41,527 nucleotides of DNA from Falsiroseomonas oryziterrae. Its GTDB lineage: Bacteria; Pseudomonadota; Alphaproteobacteria; Acetobacterales; Acetobacteraceae. The notes beneath the pieces are model-generated. The model searched no databases. It had not been told where the DNA came from and saw only the letters and a program-made list of their open reading frames with translations. Both the position numbers and the translations under genes were made by a program. Numbering within the stretch: the stretch's first letter is position 1; each line of letters starts with the position of its first letter. Location of the stretch: contig NZ_JAKJIB010000009.1 of NCBI RefSeq assembly GCF_021864505.1, forward strand, positions 1-41,527, read 5' to 3'. This document shows positions 33,901 through 41,111 of the stretch, in pieces.

Positions 33901-36247
33901 CCACCATCTGGCCAACTGGGTCATGACCTACGACCGCCTCGCGGACCGGCGACTGGTCGGCTCGTCGGATCGAAGGATCATCCGCTACTTCAGTGATCCC
34001 CGGTCCGACCATAACGTCATCGTGTCGGCCGAGATCGGCGAGGAGGTCATCGGGGAGCGGCTGATCGACGACTTGCGTGCCGCCCTCCCTTCCGAGGGCG
34101 GCGACCGGCTCGCACGCATCCAGCGGGCGATTCACCGTGCGTCGGCCTCGCTGTCCGGCGCCATCGTCATGCGCGCCGCGCAGAACCTGAACTACGCGCA
34201 GGAGCTCCTCGGGCTCGTGCTGACGCAGCACGAGCTGAACCTCCTGCTCGGCTCGGAGGCGCAGGAGTTCCGGGCCGCATGGTTCTTCCTCGATGACGTC
34301 GCGCCGTGGCTGTCGCTCGACGGCTCGCGCGCTGACCTTCTGGGTGTCTGCTTCGCCATGACGGAGGCTGGCCCGGTGATACGCCTCGTAGTCGCGGAGG
34401 CGAAGTTCGTGGGGCAGGCGGGCCTCTCCGAACAGCGGCACCGCTCGCTTGAACAGCTCGTCGCGACCTTCGGCACCCTTCACCAGCGGCTTGTCGCTCG
34501 CGACGGCACGGTGGATCCGTCGACCTGGCGGAACCGGCTCGCCGACCTCGTCCTCGAACACATTGATCCCTTCGACCAGATCGGTGGACGGCCCTCGGCG
34601 CAGTGGCTCGCCGATCTCCGTTCGCCGGAGACGCCACTGGAGATGTCGGGTCACTCGCTCGTTTTCGTTCACGACACGAGCGCTGTCCCGGGCGACATGC
34701 CTCTCCTTCCCGACGCGGAGGAGCCGAAGCCGCGCCGTCGTCGCCTCGCGCAATGGGTCCTGGGCCGCGGCGCCATCGCCAATTCGCTGAAGGGCCTGAT
34801 CGACACCGGATCCAAGCCGCAGGTCTGGACTCCCCCCGAGTGGCCGGATGCGACGGAGGCTGCGGAGTCTGTCGCCGGGAACGGCGTGGATGAGCGGGAC
34901 GGCACCACAGACCCCGCCACGGGGACCCCTCCCGGAGAAAGCGCCGACACGACGGAGGAGCAGAACGAGCACGTGCCCCCCGAGCCGGTCGCTGGAACGG
35001 TGAGCGGAACCGAAGACCCGGGCGTGATCGTCACGGGATGGCTGCCGGAGGTTCAGGCGGCGCTGGTTGGCATGGGTCGGGCCGCCGCGAGTGGCGAAGG
35101 CGATGCCTGGCTTCAGGAGCAGGTGAAGCGCCTGCAGTCGGCCCTGCAGAAGGAGGGCATGGACGCGCCTGTCCTCGCGTCGCGCCTTACGCCGAATTCC
35201 GGCCTTGTGGACCTCGACGGTCGTTCGGTGACCGTGGCGTGGCTGGAGCGGAAGCAGACCGAGCTGCTGACGAAGTACAGCCTCGACATCATACGCATCA
35301 GCCCGAAGGCAGGGCGCGTGGTCGTCGGCCTCAGGCGTCCGAAGCGGGTCGTGCTGCACCTGGCTGAAGCTTGGCGGAGGCGCCGTCTCGAGGAAGCGGC
35401 ACCCCGGTCGAACATGGCTTTCGTGCTCGGCGAGAAGGAGGACGACGGCGAGCTGTTCTACCTTCCCCTAGGCGGTGCGTTCGGGGACCAGGAGAGGGCA
35501 GCACCCCACTCGATCGTGTCGGGCACCACCGGCAGCGGGAAGGGCATCCTGGCTACCAGTCTCATGCTGGACGCATGCGCCTTCAACGACCCGGCGCTGG
35601 TCGAGGTCCGCCTCATCGACCCCAAGAAGGGTGTCGACTACGCATGGGCTCGCAAGTTGCCGCACCTGAAGGACGACATCGTCGACGAGAAGCCCGACGC
35701 CGTCGAACTCTTCAAGAAGCTCGTCCTGGAGATGGAGGACCGCTACGCGATCCTGCGACAGGCGGGTGTCGCCAACATCGACCAGTTCAACCGCCGTGTC
35801 GGGCCGTCCGGAGCGGGCCTGATGCCCCGCATCCTCGTGTTCTTCGACGAGGTCGCGAACTGGATGCAGGACGAGGACTTCAAGGAGGCGGTCGAGCCGC
35901 TCATCAACGAGGTCGCCACCAAGTCGCGCGCGGCGGGCATCCACCTGTTCATGATCTACCAACGCGCCGACAACCAGGTGATGACCATGCAGCTCCGGAC
36001 GAACCTGGGGAACAAGCTCGTCCTCCGGCTCGGTGACGAGGGCTCCTCTCGCATCGCTCTCGGCGAGAAGGGTGCCGAGCGACTGCTGGGCAAGGGCCAT
36101 CTCATCGCTAAGCTCGATAGCGACGAGAAGGTCTACTGCCAGGTGCCATTCATCGGCGAGGAGGAGGTCTTCCGGCTGGCGGAGGCCATCGCGGCCGGGT
36201 GGGGCAACGTCGCTGCCGCGGCGCACGCCGCGTCCAAGGCGGCCTGA
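30896..36247 (+). CDS. sspH: SspH: giant ATPase with candidate nuclease centre
   Basis: 1783 residues. The N-terminal about 1100 residues are helical and unrecognised. Near the middle the segment SRADLLGVCFAMTEAGPVIR, then LVVAEAKF, gives Asp1147 followed by Glu1168-x-Lys1170, the core of a PD-(D/E)xK nuclease. A Pro/Thr-rich acidic linker lies at about 1330-1370. The C-terminal FtsK/HerA-like motor has Walker A GTTGSGKG (Lys1549) and Walker B ILVFFDE (Asp1651/Glu1652), plus LRLGDEGSSRIALGEKGAER typical of the FtsK motor end. This fits the restriction motor of SspFGH. The ATG at 30896 follows GGGAGG and is preferred over a GTG 30 bp earlier. Long antisense frames (for example 33656-35359) are shadows. 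Confidence 0.83.
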   Translation: MQPHDLIGKVAAHRLHGLLMAEPAGRLLYGILGLPPDVTCSIAREVAALPVTGGRIDACVHPELAAGGNIGGARVSDETATHHRNHADPDVLLTLFSVPARDVKSVEQSLSHVEHLDDQWLLEDTQTWATKALPPDADEDTRRQLAAILSGLVRSGVGFDARRVADFAVRLVRHHVVDGLKLANAARRALPAIRLSADAGDTRAKLADAAEAEQFFRRLQDEVKPALHLQARDGEPLSRSELRKRLADLRAAGEVSDSAAEALEALLVDANVGDGGWTKAQADAAEVPWGETEKLFADDRKKTKETFGDETRKFFERKFPSALTQVDNDLLEDLRSDTSRPKEAYDRFFGEHRERLRADPKLYRRWEKLVFRKPIETDDLAAGLLMLAERARPDPDEEGDDVVLYIRLDGAESLDFWTEDKNTKLCRVLRDRWRGLDRLLQPNVILDFGRCWKDPWEAQIPTDPGEVSSTGKDAITFNLKAWALKKADLKAGVPSGEALRKAPRAQMVWTPKADTMITAFPLDLEVLAHDAKRTPLLTARVAANRYDRHGAVQAVNLASAATITDVGGNSDGRLADPRKPAHRVDENWRSSLTRSVQDGIVTADDAATLSAALEAFQAEYTKAIKAMRSGSGLADDALIRQAELYGDLLRALAARARAEVCVRELWAPLLGIGAAVVEGTREALIVTPWHPLRLAEIGAKARQLAEGMRRIVLSPARLAAEVGEYVEDLSRALSRTYYADVGALPGTPYTLLAETRHLADVSLLESPVAAPDAVLADEPAEGTVEAYERVAKEYLDLRPHEKASFSTVLLDAESEDLPVQMAESMARRIDGDSGLRCDLVLTHENVGSLRRIYERQNRRIGHEVDASLTSEAARNFLSRLRVAIVDRQFLDLGGAKAHDVVLLQDVIARRAEVKWTRAAGLGAPQLARAVPTAQSRRKPFRKGDTTSGSYLTAPGGPEAVQAYVDALHDVVQGRASESGDPWLPMQEVEFQSGRVREVLDKAHHLANWVMTYDRLADRRLVGSSDRRIIRYFSDPRSDHNVIVSAEIGEEVIGERLIDDLRAALPSEGGDRLARIQRAIHRASASLSGAIVMRAAQNLNYAQELLGLVLTQHELNLLLGSEAQEFRAAWFFLDDVAPWLSLDGSRADLLGVCFAMTEAGPVIRLVVAEAKFVGQAGLSEQRHRSLEQLVATFGTLHQRLVARDGTVDPSTWRNRLADLVLEHIDPFDQIGGRPSAQWLADLRSPETPLEMSGHSLVFVHDTSAVPGDMPLLPDAEEPKPRRRRLAQWVLGRGAIANSLKGLIDTGSKPQVWTPPEWPDATEAAESVAGNGVDERDGTTDPATGTPPGESADTTEEQNEHVPPEPVAGTVSGTEDPGVIVTGWLPEVQAALVGMGRAAASGEGDAWLQEQVKRLQSALQKEGMDAPVLASRLTPNSGLVDLDGRSVTVAWLERKQTELLTKYSLDIIRISPKAGRVVVGLRRPKRVVLHLAEAWRRRRLEEAAPRSNMAFVLGEKEDDGELFYLPLGGAFGDQERAAPHSIVSGTTGSGKGILATSLMLDACAFNDPALVEVRLIDPKKGVDYAWARKLPHLKDDIVDEKPDAVELFKKLVLEMEDRYAILRQAGVANIDQFNRRVGPSGAGLMPRILVFFDEVANWMQDEDFKEAVEPLINEVATKSRAAGIHLFMIYQRADNQVMTMQLRTNLGNKLVLRLGDEGSSRIALGEKGAERLLGKGHLIAKLDSDEKVYCQVPFIGEEEVFRLAEAIAAGWGNVAAAAHAASKAA

Positions 36248-36249
36248 GG

Positions 36250-38271
36250 ATGCCGACGCCACGCCCTGCCCGCCCGGTCGGCGGGAAGCGCGTGGGCGGC
36301 GCCGTGTACCTGCATGCGAGCGCGCTCGACGACGAGACGCGCCATGTCGTGGAGCGAGCCGTCGCGCTGGCCGACGGCTTCGAGTGGAACGTGGTGAAGG
36401 TCGCGCCGAATTCGGTGTCCCTGCTGCTGTACGAGGACTTCGACGCTGCCGCATTCCCGGTCTTGTTGGCATCGCTGAAGGTGGACCTGGAGGCAGGCAA
36501 GTCGGCAGCGACGGACTACCGGAAGCGTGAGAACCCTCCGATCCTACACCGGAAGGAGACCCTGCTCCCCGCGGATGACCCGCGGCGGCCCAGGTTCGCC
36601 GCCCTGACCCGGGCCGCCGAGGAGCACGGCCTGTTCGCGGAGCCGACGAAGATTGGCACGCGACGCCAGTGGACCGACCTGCTCGCGTCGAAGGGCCTGC
36701 GCGTCAAGGGACACTCCATCGTCCCGGTCGGCGCCGAGGCCATCGAAGTGGCCCGTCACAAGACGGCCATCCCCCGGCGCGACCTGTCGCAGCCGATGCA
36801 GCTCGCCGTCGCCCACGGCGTGCTGCCGCCGGGGACCACCGTCTTCGACTACGGGTGCGGCCTGGGTGACGACGTGGCGGCGCTGACGGCTGCGGGCTTC
36901 GAGGCGTTCGGTTGGGATCCCCACCACGCGCCGGACGGCCCCCGCCGCGCGGCAGACCTCGTGAACCTTGGCTTCGTGCTGAACGTGGTCGAGGACCGGC
37001 ACGAGCGCGCGGAGACGCTGCGCGTGGCCTGGTCCTTCGCCCGGCGCGCCATGGTCGTGGCCGCCATGGTTATGGGAAAGGCCGACCTCACGGCGCTTCG
37101 CCCGTACCGGGACGGGCACCTGACCTCGCGCGGCACCTTCCAGAAGTACTTCGGGCAGCAGGAGTTGCGGGACTTTATTGAGGAGGCGCTGGGCGAGGCG
37201 CCGCTCGCCATCGGCCAGGGCGTCTTCGCCGTGTTCAGGGACAAGGACCTGGAGCAGGAGGTCCTGTTCCGGCGCCAGGCCCGGGCCATCGTCCGTCCGG
37301 TCGGGATGCGCCCGCCGGAGCGGGACCGGTCCAGGGCGGCTGCCCCTCGGCCGGGCCTTGCCGAACGCATCAGGCCGGAGCTGGAGACCCTTTGGGTGGC
37401 GATGGTCCAGCGGGGACGCGCCCTCGACGCGGACGAGTTCCCGGCCGACCTCATCGAGCGCCTCCAGGCGGCCAGGGTGTCCCCCGCGCGCGCCACTTCC
37501 CTCTGCCTGTCGGACCTGTTCGACCAGCAGGAACTGGCCGCCGCGGCGGCCGGGCGGCGCGAGGACCTGCTGATCCGCTTCGCCATGCTTATGTTCCCCG
37601 GTGCGCCGCGCTACGCGACGCTCGCCCGGTCACTGCAGCGGGACGTCCGGACGTTCTTCGGCAGTCACGCCGCCGCCCTCGAGGAGGCCCGCCGGCTAAT
37701 GTTCTCGGCCGGGAAGCCCGACGCGATCGCCGAGGGCGTCGAGGCCGCCGTCGCGGCTGGCCTAGGCGCGATGCGCGACGAGAATACCTTCCGGTTCGCG
37801 GTGCCGACCCTTGACCGGCTGCCGCCCGCGGTTCGGCTACGAGCCCTGTGCGGTGGCCTGCTCCGGGGCGGCGTCGAGGGCGCGGACTTTATCGACCTAA
37901 AGGTCGGTGTTCCGCGGCTGACCTTCATCCAGTGTCTCGACGCCTCGGCCCGTCTGCCGGTGGTCGTCGAGAAGACGCGCGTTGATCTAGGGCGTGCCAG
38001 GGTGACGGTGGACCGGCCCGACGGCATGGTGCTGTACTTGAAAGGTCGCTTCCTCCCTGCCGACAGTCCGGCGCGGGAAGACCAACTGGAATTCGACCGA
38101 CGGCTCCTTGCCTCGAGCATTGTAACGCCAGACGGAAAGGGGCCGCGCCTGACCGAGCTCCAAGAACTCATGCGGAAGCGGCGCGCCGGGATGCCTGGCA
38201 CCTCGGCACAGACAGAGGCTGCTGCTGACCGACCGGTAGCCAGGACATCCGACACGAAGGCTGCGTCATGA
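36250..38271 (+). CDS. Phosphorothioation-associated putative methyltransferase
   Basis: 673 residues matching the group named 'DNA phosphorothioation-associated putative methyltransferase' (TIGR04096). After an N-terminal domain (about 1-190, with KTAIPRRDLSQPMQLAVAHG before the fold) comes an AdoMet-binding motif, TVFDYGCGLGDDVAALTAAG (residues 197-216), and a later NLGFVLNVVEDRHERAETL strand-helix. The C-terminal half is family-specific with no motif I can name. Its target is unknown; it could act on DNA, on a small molecule or on a partner protein. It begins 2 bp after sspH and is the last full-length gene of the operon. Its TGA overlaps the ATG of a short ORF. Confidence 0.85.
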   Translation: MPTPRPARPVGGKRVGGAVYLHASALDDETRHVVERAVALADGFEWNVVKVAPNSVSLLLYEDFDAAAFPVLLASLKVDLEAGKSAATDYRKRENPPILHRKETLLPADDPRRPRFAALTRAAEEHGLFAEPTKIGTRRQWTDLLASKGLRVKGHSIVPVGAEAIEVARHKTAIPRRDLSQPMQLAVAHGVLPPGTTVFDYGCGLGDDVAALTAAGFEAFGWDPHHAPDGPRRAADLVNLGFVLNVVEDRHERAETLRVAWSFARRAMVVAAMVMGKADLTALRPYRDGHLTSRGTFQKYFGQQELRDFIEEALGEAPLAIGQGVFAVFRDKDLEQEVLFRRQARAIVRPVGMRPPERDRSRAAAPRPGLAERIRPELETLWVAMVQRGRALDADEFPADLIERLQAARVSPARATSLCLSDLFDQQELAAAAAGRREDLLIRFAMLMFPGAPRYATLARSLQRDVRTFFGSHAAALEEARRLMFSAGKPDAIAEGVEAAVAAGLGAMRDENTFRFAVPTLDRLPPAVRLRALCGGLLRGGVEGADFIDLKVGVPRLTFIQCLDASARLPVVVEKTRVDLGRARVTVDRPDGMVLYLKGRFLPADSPAREDQLEFDRRLLASSIVTPDGKGPRLTELQELMRKRRAGMPGTSAQTEAAADRPVARTSDTKAAS

Positions 38272-38333
38272 AAAAACGCAAAGCTGATAATGATGACAGG
38301 ATCAGAGGCCGTTGCACTGATCAAGTTGAGTAG
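38268..38333 (+). pseudogene. 21-codon ORF coupled to the operon end; possible truncated gene
   Basis: MKKRKADNDDRIRGRCTDQV and one more residue, then TAG. The ATG overlaps the methyltransferase stop (ATGA), exactly the junction style used by the ssp operon, so it may be the beginning of a further operon gene cut off at the island's right edge. The sequence is also much less GC-rich than the operon. It could equally be chance. Confidence 0.35.
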
Positions 38334-38486
38334 CAGGGCGGCATGGCATGGAGCCCGTTCACTTGCCTGATCCGCGGTTAACGAGCGCGCCTAGCATAAC
38401 GGCGCGTCCATGGCCTGTGAATTTGGCTTTGTGGCTGTTTTCTGCTCTCGCCTGCGGCCTGCTAGAACCGTCCAGATTTCGATAGG

Positions 38487-38630
38487 TTAAGCGACCATCC
38501 GGTCGACCGCCTTCGGGTTCGGTGCCCGGACGCACCAGTTCTCATTTTCGTCGCAGACGGGACGCCAGCGCACACTGATTTTCTTGGGGAAAATGGTCCG
38601 AGCGGCCTCCGCCCCCACAAAGAACCCCAC
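38487..38630 (-). other. Short Trp/Cys-rich frame, possible mobile-element remnant
   Basis: A 47-residue frame from GTG with unusual residue use (FPKKISVRWRPVCDENENWC, then APNPKAVDRMVA and stop). Such Trp/Cys-containing sequence is uncommon in chance frames of this GC content, and the frame is closed by a stop just upstream, as in a 3' fragment. I do not recognise a family. It lies in the 390-bp gap between the ssp operon tail and the next likely gene, where the island edge should be. The rest of that gap (38334-38486 and 38631-38720) shows nothing I can name. Confidence 0.3.
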
Positions 38631-38720
38631 TTGCGCCCCGTGCTAGGGGGGGCTGAGCGGCGCACCGTTCGTAACGCGCTTGAGTGTGGTCTGTATTTGT
38701 TCTCAATGCGGCGCTAACCT

Positions 38721-38948
38721 GTGGCGAATGGCCCGCCGCCGCATCCTCGACAGAAGCACCAGCGACGCGCGATGGCTGCCGCGGCAGAGAGGCGGCGCGC
38801 CGCGGTTGCTGTCTGCACTCGCGCGCCAATTGGCTCGCCGGCCTACGTCGCCGCCTCCGCGGTGCTCGACGCTCTGGACGGAATGGTAGAGGCGCTAACG
38901 GGGCGCCGCGACGAACTGCGCCGGCCAATGCACACGGCCGGCGGCTGA
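38721..38948 (+). CDS. Small hypothetical protein
   Basis: 75 residues from GTG: a basic N-terminus, then an amphipathic helical part (SPAYVAASAVLDALDGMVEA) and LTGRRDELRRPMHTAGG at the end. From memory, similar short proteins with an ALTGRRD segment and a C-terminal SAG/TAGG occur in Acetobacteraceae-like genomes. No function is known. The ribosome-binding site is weak, so the start may be the internal ATG (MAAAAERRR). Confidence 0.5.
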   Translation: MANGPPPHPRQKHQRRAMAAAAERRRAAVAVCTRAPIGSPAYVAASAVLDALDGMVEALTGRRDELRRPMHTAGG

Positions 38949-39070
38949 TCCCGCACCGGGCGTCACGCGTGCCGACTGGCGCGCAATGCGGGGAGGATCT
39001 GCGGCGATTAGCCATTCGGACGGGCAATTTGCCCGACTGCTACTAGGCAAGGTCGGCGAGAGGCATCCCC

Positions 39071-39382
39071 TTAATGCAGCCCGCTTGGCCGAGGCTCCGG
39101 CGGCAGCCGGTCGCCCGCCAAGTGCACGACTGTTGTTCCGGGATCGAGCGGGCGCCCGTGCACGCCGGAAGGCGGCTTGCTAAGTAGATGGATTTTCCGC
39201 GGCCGCTCCCCACAGCCTGTGCAGCGTAGCTTCGCCACCACTTCCCGAAGCGTGCGGTCCGGCTTCAGTTCGGCGGCCACGAGCCGGCAGGGCAGCATGA
39301 GGGAGCGCCCGCAGTCACATCGCATCGCCAACCACCAGTCGCGCACGTCGGCGAGGGGGGAGGCGGAGGAAGGGCGGTCCAT
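39071..39382 (-). CDS. Small zinc-binding-type hypothetical protein
   Basis: 103 residues. Two Cys pairs, RCDCGRS and RCTGCGERP about 40 residues apart, suggest a zinc site. The block LADVRDWWLAMRCDCGRSLM and a following LREVVAKLRC are protein-like with low-frequency Trp residues. The ATG at 39382 removes a Gly/Arg-rich extension that looks non-coding. Similar proteins occur in Rhodospirillales/Acetobacterales genomes from memory, function unknown. Confidence 0.65.
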   Translation of the reverse strand: MDRPSSASPLADVRDWWLAMRCDCGRSLMLPCRLVAAELKPDRTLREVVAKLRCTGCGERPRKIHLLSKPPSGVHGRPLDPGTTVVHLAGDRLPPEPRPSGLH

Positions 39383-39520
39383 CGCCGCAACTAGACGGCG
39401 AGGTCGGGCGGCAATGCAACCGCCACCGCGCCCGACAGTGAGGCTCGCCCGCTTGCAGATCACGCCGAGACGACGCCCGCCGCCGCCCAGAGGGAACGAC
39501 AAGCGGGCTTCGCCTTGCGC

Positions 39521-39691
39521 TCAGTTCGCCTTGCGCAACGCGGCGTCGAGTAGTTCGGAGGTGCGCCGCAGCAACGCCGAGGCGTAGGTCTGGCCGTTGG
39601 CGGCTGCCTGCTCGGCCAGCCGCGCGATCTGGTCCGCATAGGACAGCTGCGGCTCGGCCGGATTGATGGAGGCGCTGGAGTGTTCGGACAC
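39521..39691 (-). CDS. Small hypothetical protein (56 residues)
   Basis: A short frame starting with GTG and preceded by AGGAG at a 9-nt spacing on the minus strand. The protein is helical: YADQIARLAEQAAANGQTYA then SALLRRTSELLDAALRKAN. The good ribosome-binding site, amphipathic pattern and GC3-rich codons support it. No function known. It is too short for most ORF cut-offs. Confidence 0.6.
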   Translation of the reverse strand: MSEHSSASINPAEPQLSYADQIARLAEQAAANGQTYASALLRRTSELLDAALRKAN

Positions 39692-39846
39692 GTCTCTTGC
39701 TCCTGAAGGCGACCGTAGCGCCTAACTCCCCAGCTCGGCACCAAATCAACCTAGGGTTTCTTTGCCAGATTCGTTTCAAAAGAAGTGTTAACGCGGTCGC
39801 TTTTCACGTCCGCTTCACGCCCACGCCGTAACGTTGCGGCAGGGTG

Positions 39847-39996
39847 TCAGTCGGTGGTGCGGGACAGCGCGCAGGCCCGCCGGTGCGGGTGCCCGAACGG
39901 CCGCCAAATGGCATGACAGCGCGCGAGCAGTTCGACCACCGCCCCATTGACCGTCGAGTGTGCGAGCTGAAGTTGCCAAAACTCTGCGTCGGCCAT
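39847..39996 (-). CDS. Small hypothetical protein (49 residues)
   Basis: ATG start; MADAEFWQLQLAHSTVNGAV, then VELLARCHAIWRPFGHPHRR and a short tail. It has two Trp and a helix-like hydrophobic pattern, unlike the Arg/Pro-rich chance frames around it. The nearest purine-rich tract is rather far upstream, so expression is uncertain. Confidence 0.4.
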   Translation of the reverse strand: MADAEFWQLQLAHSTVNGAVVELLARCHAIWRPFGHPHRRACALSRTTD

Positions 39997-40188
39997 GGCC
40001 GGGTCGGGATGCCCTCCGCGTCGGCCGGCAAATCAACCGCAAGCCCGGGCAGTCCGGATTAATGCGGCGCGGGGGCGGGGGGTCGCGGCTCGGCAAATAG
40101 CGAACGGCAAGGCCGCGACCAGCGCGGGCAGGACACCGACTACCGACGAACGCGCGTGAGAACGCCACGGCTGCCGCCCTGATGCGGA

Positions 40189-40440
40189 CTAGCGCCGATC
40201 GGCCGGCGAACAGAATTCTTCCAGGGCGGCATGGAGGTCGGCGGCGAGCGTCGCGCGCACGTTCATCTCTTCGACGGGATCCAACGTGCCTAGCGGCGTC
40301 TCTTGCAGGACGGCGACCAACTCGGCTTCCAGCGCCTTTAGCGCATGGGCCGGGTTGGGCTCTCCGTCCACCGTCTCCTGCGTGGCCTGTAGAACGGCAC
40401 GCCGGAAATAGCGCCGCACTGCGTCATCGATCTCTGCCAT
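40189..40440 (-). CDS. Small hypothetical helical protein
   Basis: 83 residues, predicted all-helical and acidic: AEIDDAVRRYFRRAVLQATQ, ALKALEAELVAVLQETPLG and VRATLAADLHAALEEFCSPA. The ATG at 40440 has an AAGGGGG tract about 6 nt upstream. The long frame above it (to 40848) is not protein-like. No family recognised. Confidence 0.6.
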   Translation of the reverse strand: MAEIDDAVRRYFRRAVLQATQETVDGEPNPAHALKALEAELVAVLQETPLGTLDPVEEMNVRATLAADLHAALEEFCSPADRR

Positions 40441-40768
40441 GCCTGCCCCCTTGCCCTGCCGAAGCGGCGGGGAACCTACGCTGAGTTCTCCCCGGCCTGT
40501 CCGCAAATTCGCTCCAGACGATGCCCTGACATGCGACCAGAGCAACCCAAGGTTGCATGCCGGGATCGGGTGCCGCAAGCGAAATGGCGGTGGCGGCAGC
40601 CTCTCAGGTCGATGCCGCGCAGGAGGGGCCGTCCACCCCATCAACTCCAACTCCACACTATGCGATGGGACGCGACCTAACGTCCGGGTAAGGCGTTCTT
40701 TTAACGTACAACTTGATTTACCATTGCCATTGGGGTCACGCACGAAAAAGACACGGGGCCAGGAACCG
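40441..40768. other. Intergenic region, no gene seen
   Basis: 328 bp between divergent small genes. An A+T-rich patch at 40690-40730 (TTCTTTTAACGTACAACTTG) could hold a promoter for the plus-strand gene at 40769; no exact -35/-10 pair is claimed. Confidence 0.45.
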
Positions 40769-41017
40769 ATGAAGGTGTATCGTCGCTGCAAAGAGGAACT
40801 CATGCTCGTTGGGAGGGCAGACATATCTTCAGACTGCGGATCTGCCATAGAGGTGCGGCTCTTTGGATCAGCGTCATCGATTGTCGAGCGTTATGCAGTA
40901 GGCCCAGTCACGCTTCAGTCGGCTGAGGATGGACTACCCATGGTCGAGCGGGCTGTCTTGCTAGAACCGGGACAGGTCGCTGAACTCCTGCCCGGATGGA
41001 AACCGCTCATGTCGTGA
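40769..41017 (+). CDS. Small hypothetical protein
   Basis: 82 residues from ATG with AGGA 5 nt upstream. The sequence is beta-rich (SAIEVRLFGSASSIVERYAV, then LPMVERAVLLEPGQVAELLP) and contains two Cys near the N-terminus (RRCKEE, SSDCGS). Base composition is lower in GC than the surrounding genes. No family recognised. Confidence 0.5.
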   Translation: MKVYRRCKEELMLVGRADISSDCGSAIEVRLFGSASSIVERYAVGPVTLQSAEDGLPMVERAVLLEPGQVAELLPGWKPLMS

Positions 41018-41111
41018 GCGTCACCGCCATCCTGGCGAAGCCTTGATCATGCGGCGGCCCTCAATCTTTAGCGCTGAGCGCAACTTCGCGAAACCTGCAT
41101 CCCGCGCAGTT

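Larger units (their letters stand above)
5020..38333. mobile_element. Composite defence island inserted at tRNA-Glu
   Basis: The left edge is set by the tRNA 3' end and the integrase frame crossing it. The right edge is placed at the end of the ssp operon and the short ORF after it, but it could extend to about 38.7 kb. The interval contains a serine recombinase, Gabija, two tyrosine recombinases, a replication-like block and the phosphorothioation operon. Three recombinases of two chemistries and the compositional shift of the Gabija genes suggest successive insertions rather than one acquisition event. Confidence 0.6.

Noticed and set aside
33656-35359. 567-codon antisense frame in sspH
   Set aside because: Low-complexity Arg/Pro/Leu antisense frame of a GC-rich gene; sspH motifs are clear on the other strand.
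38559-38567. GGGACGCCA, matching the tRNA-Glu 3' end, as attR
   Set aside because: Only 9 bases match and flanks differ; equal 9-base matches (ATGGGACGC) occur at 14971 and 40665, so chance explains it.
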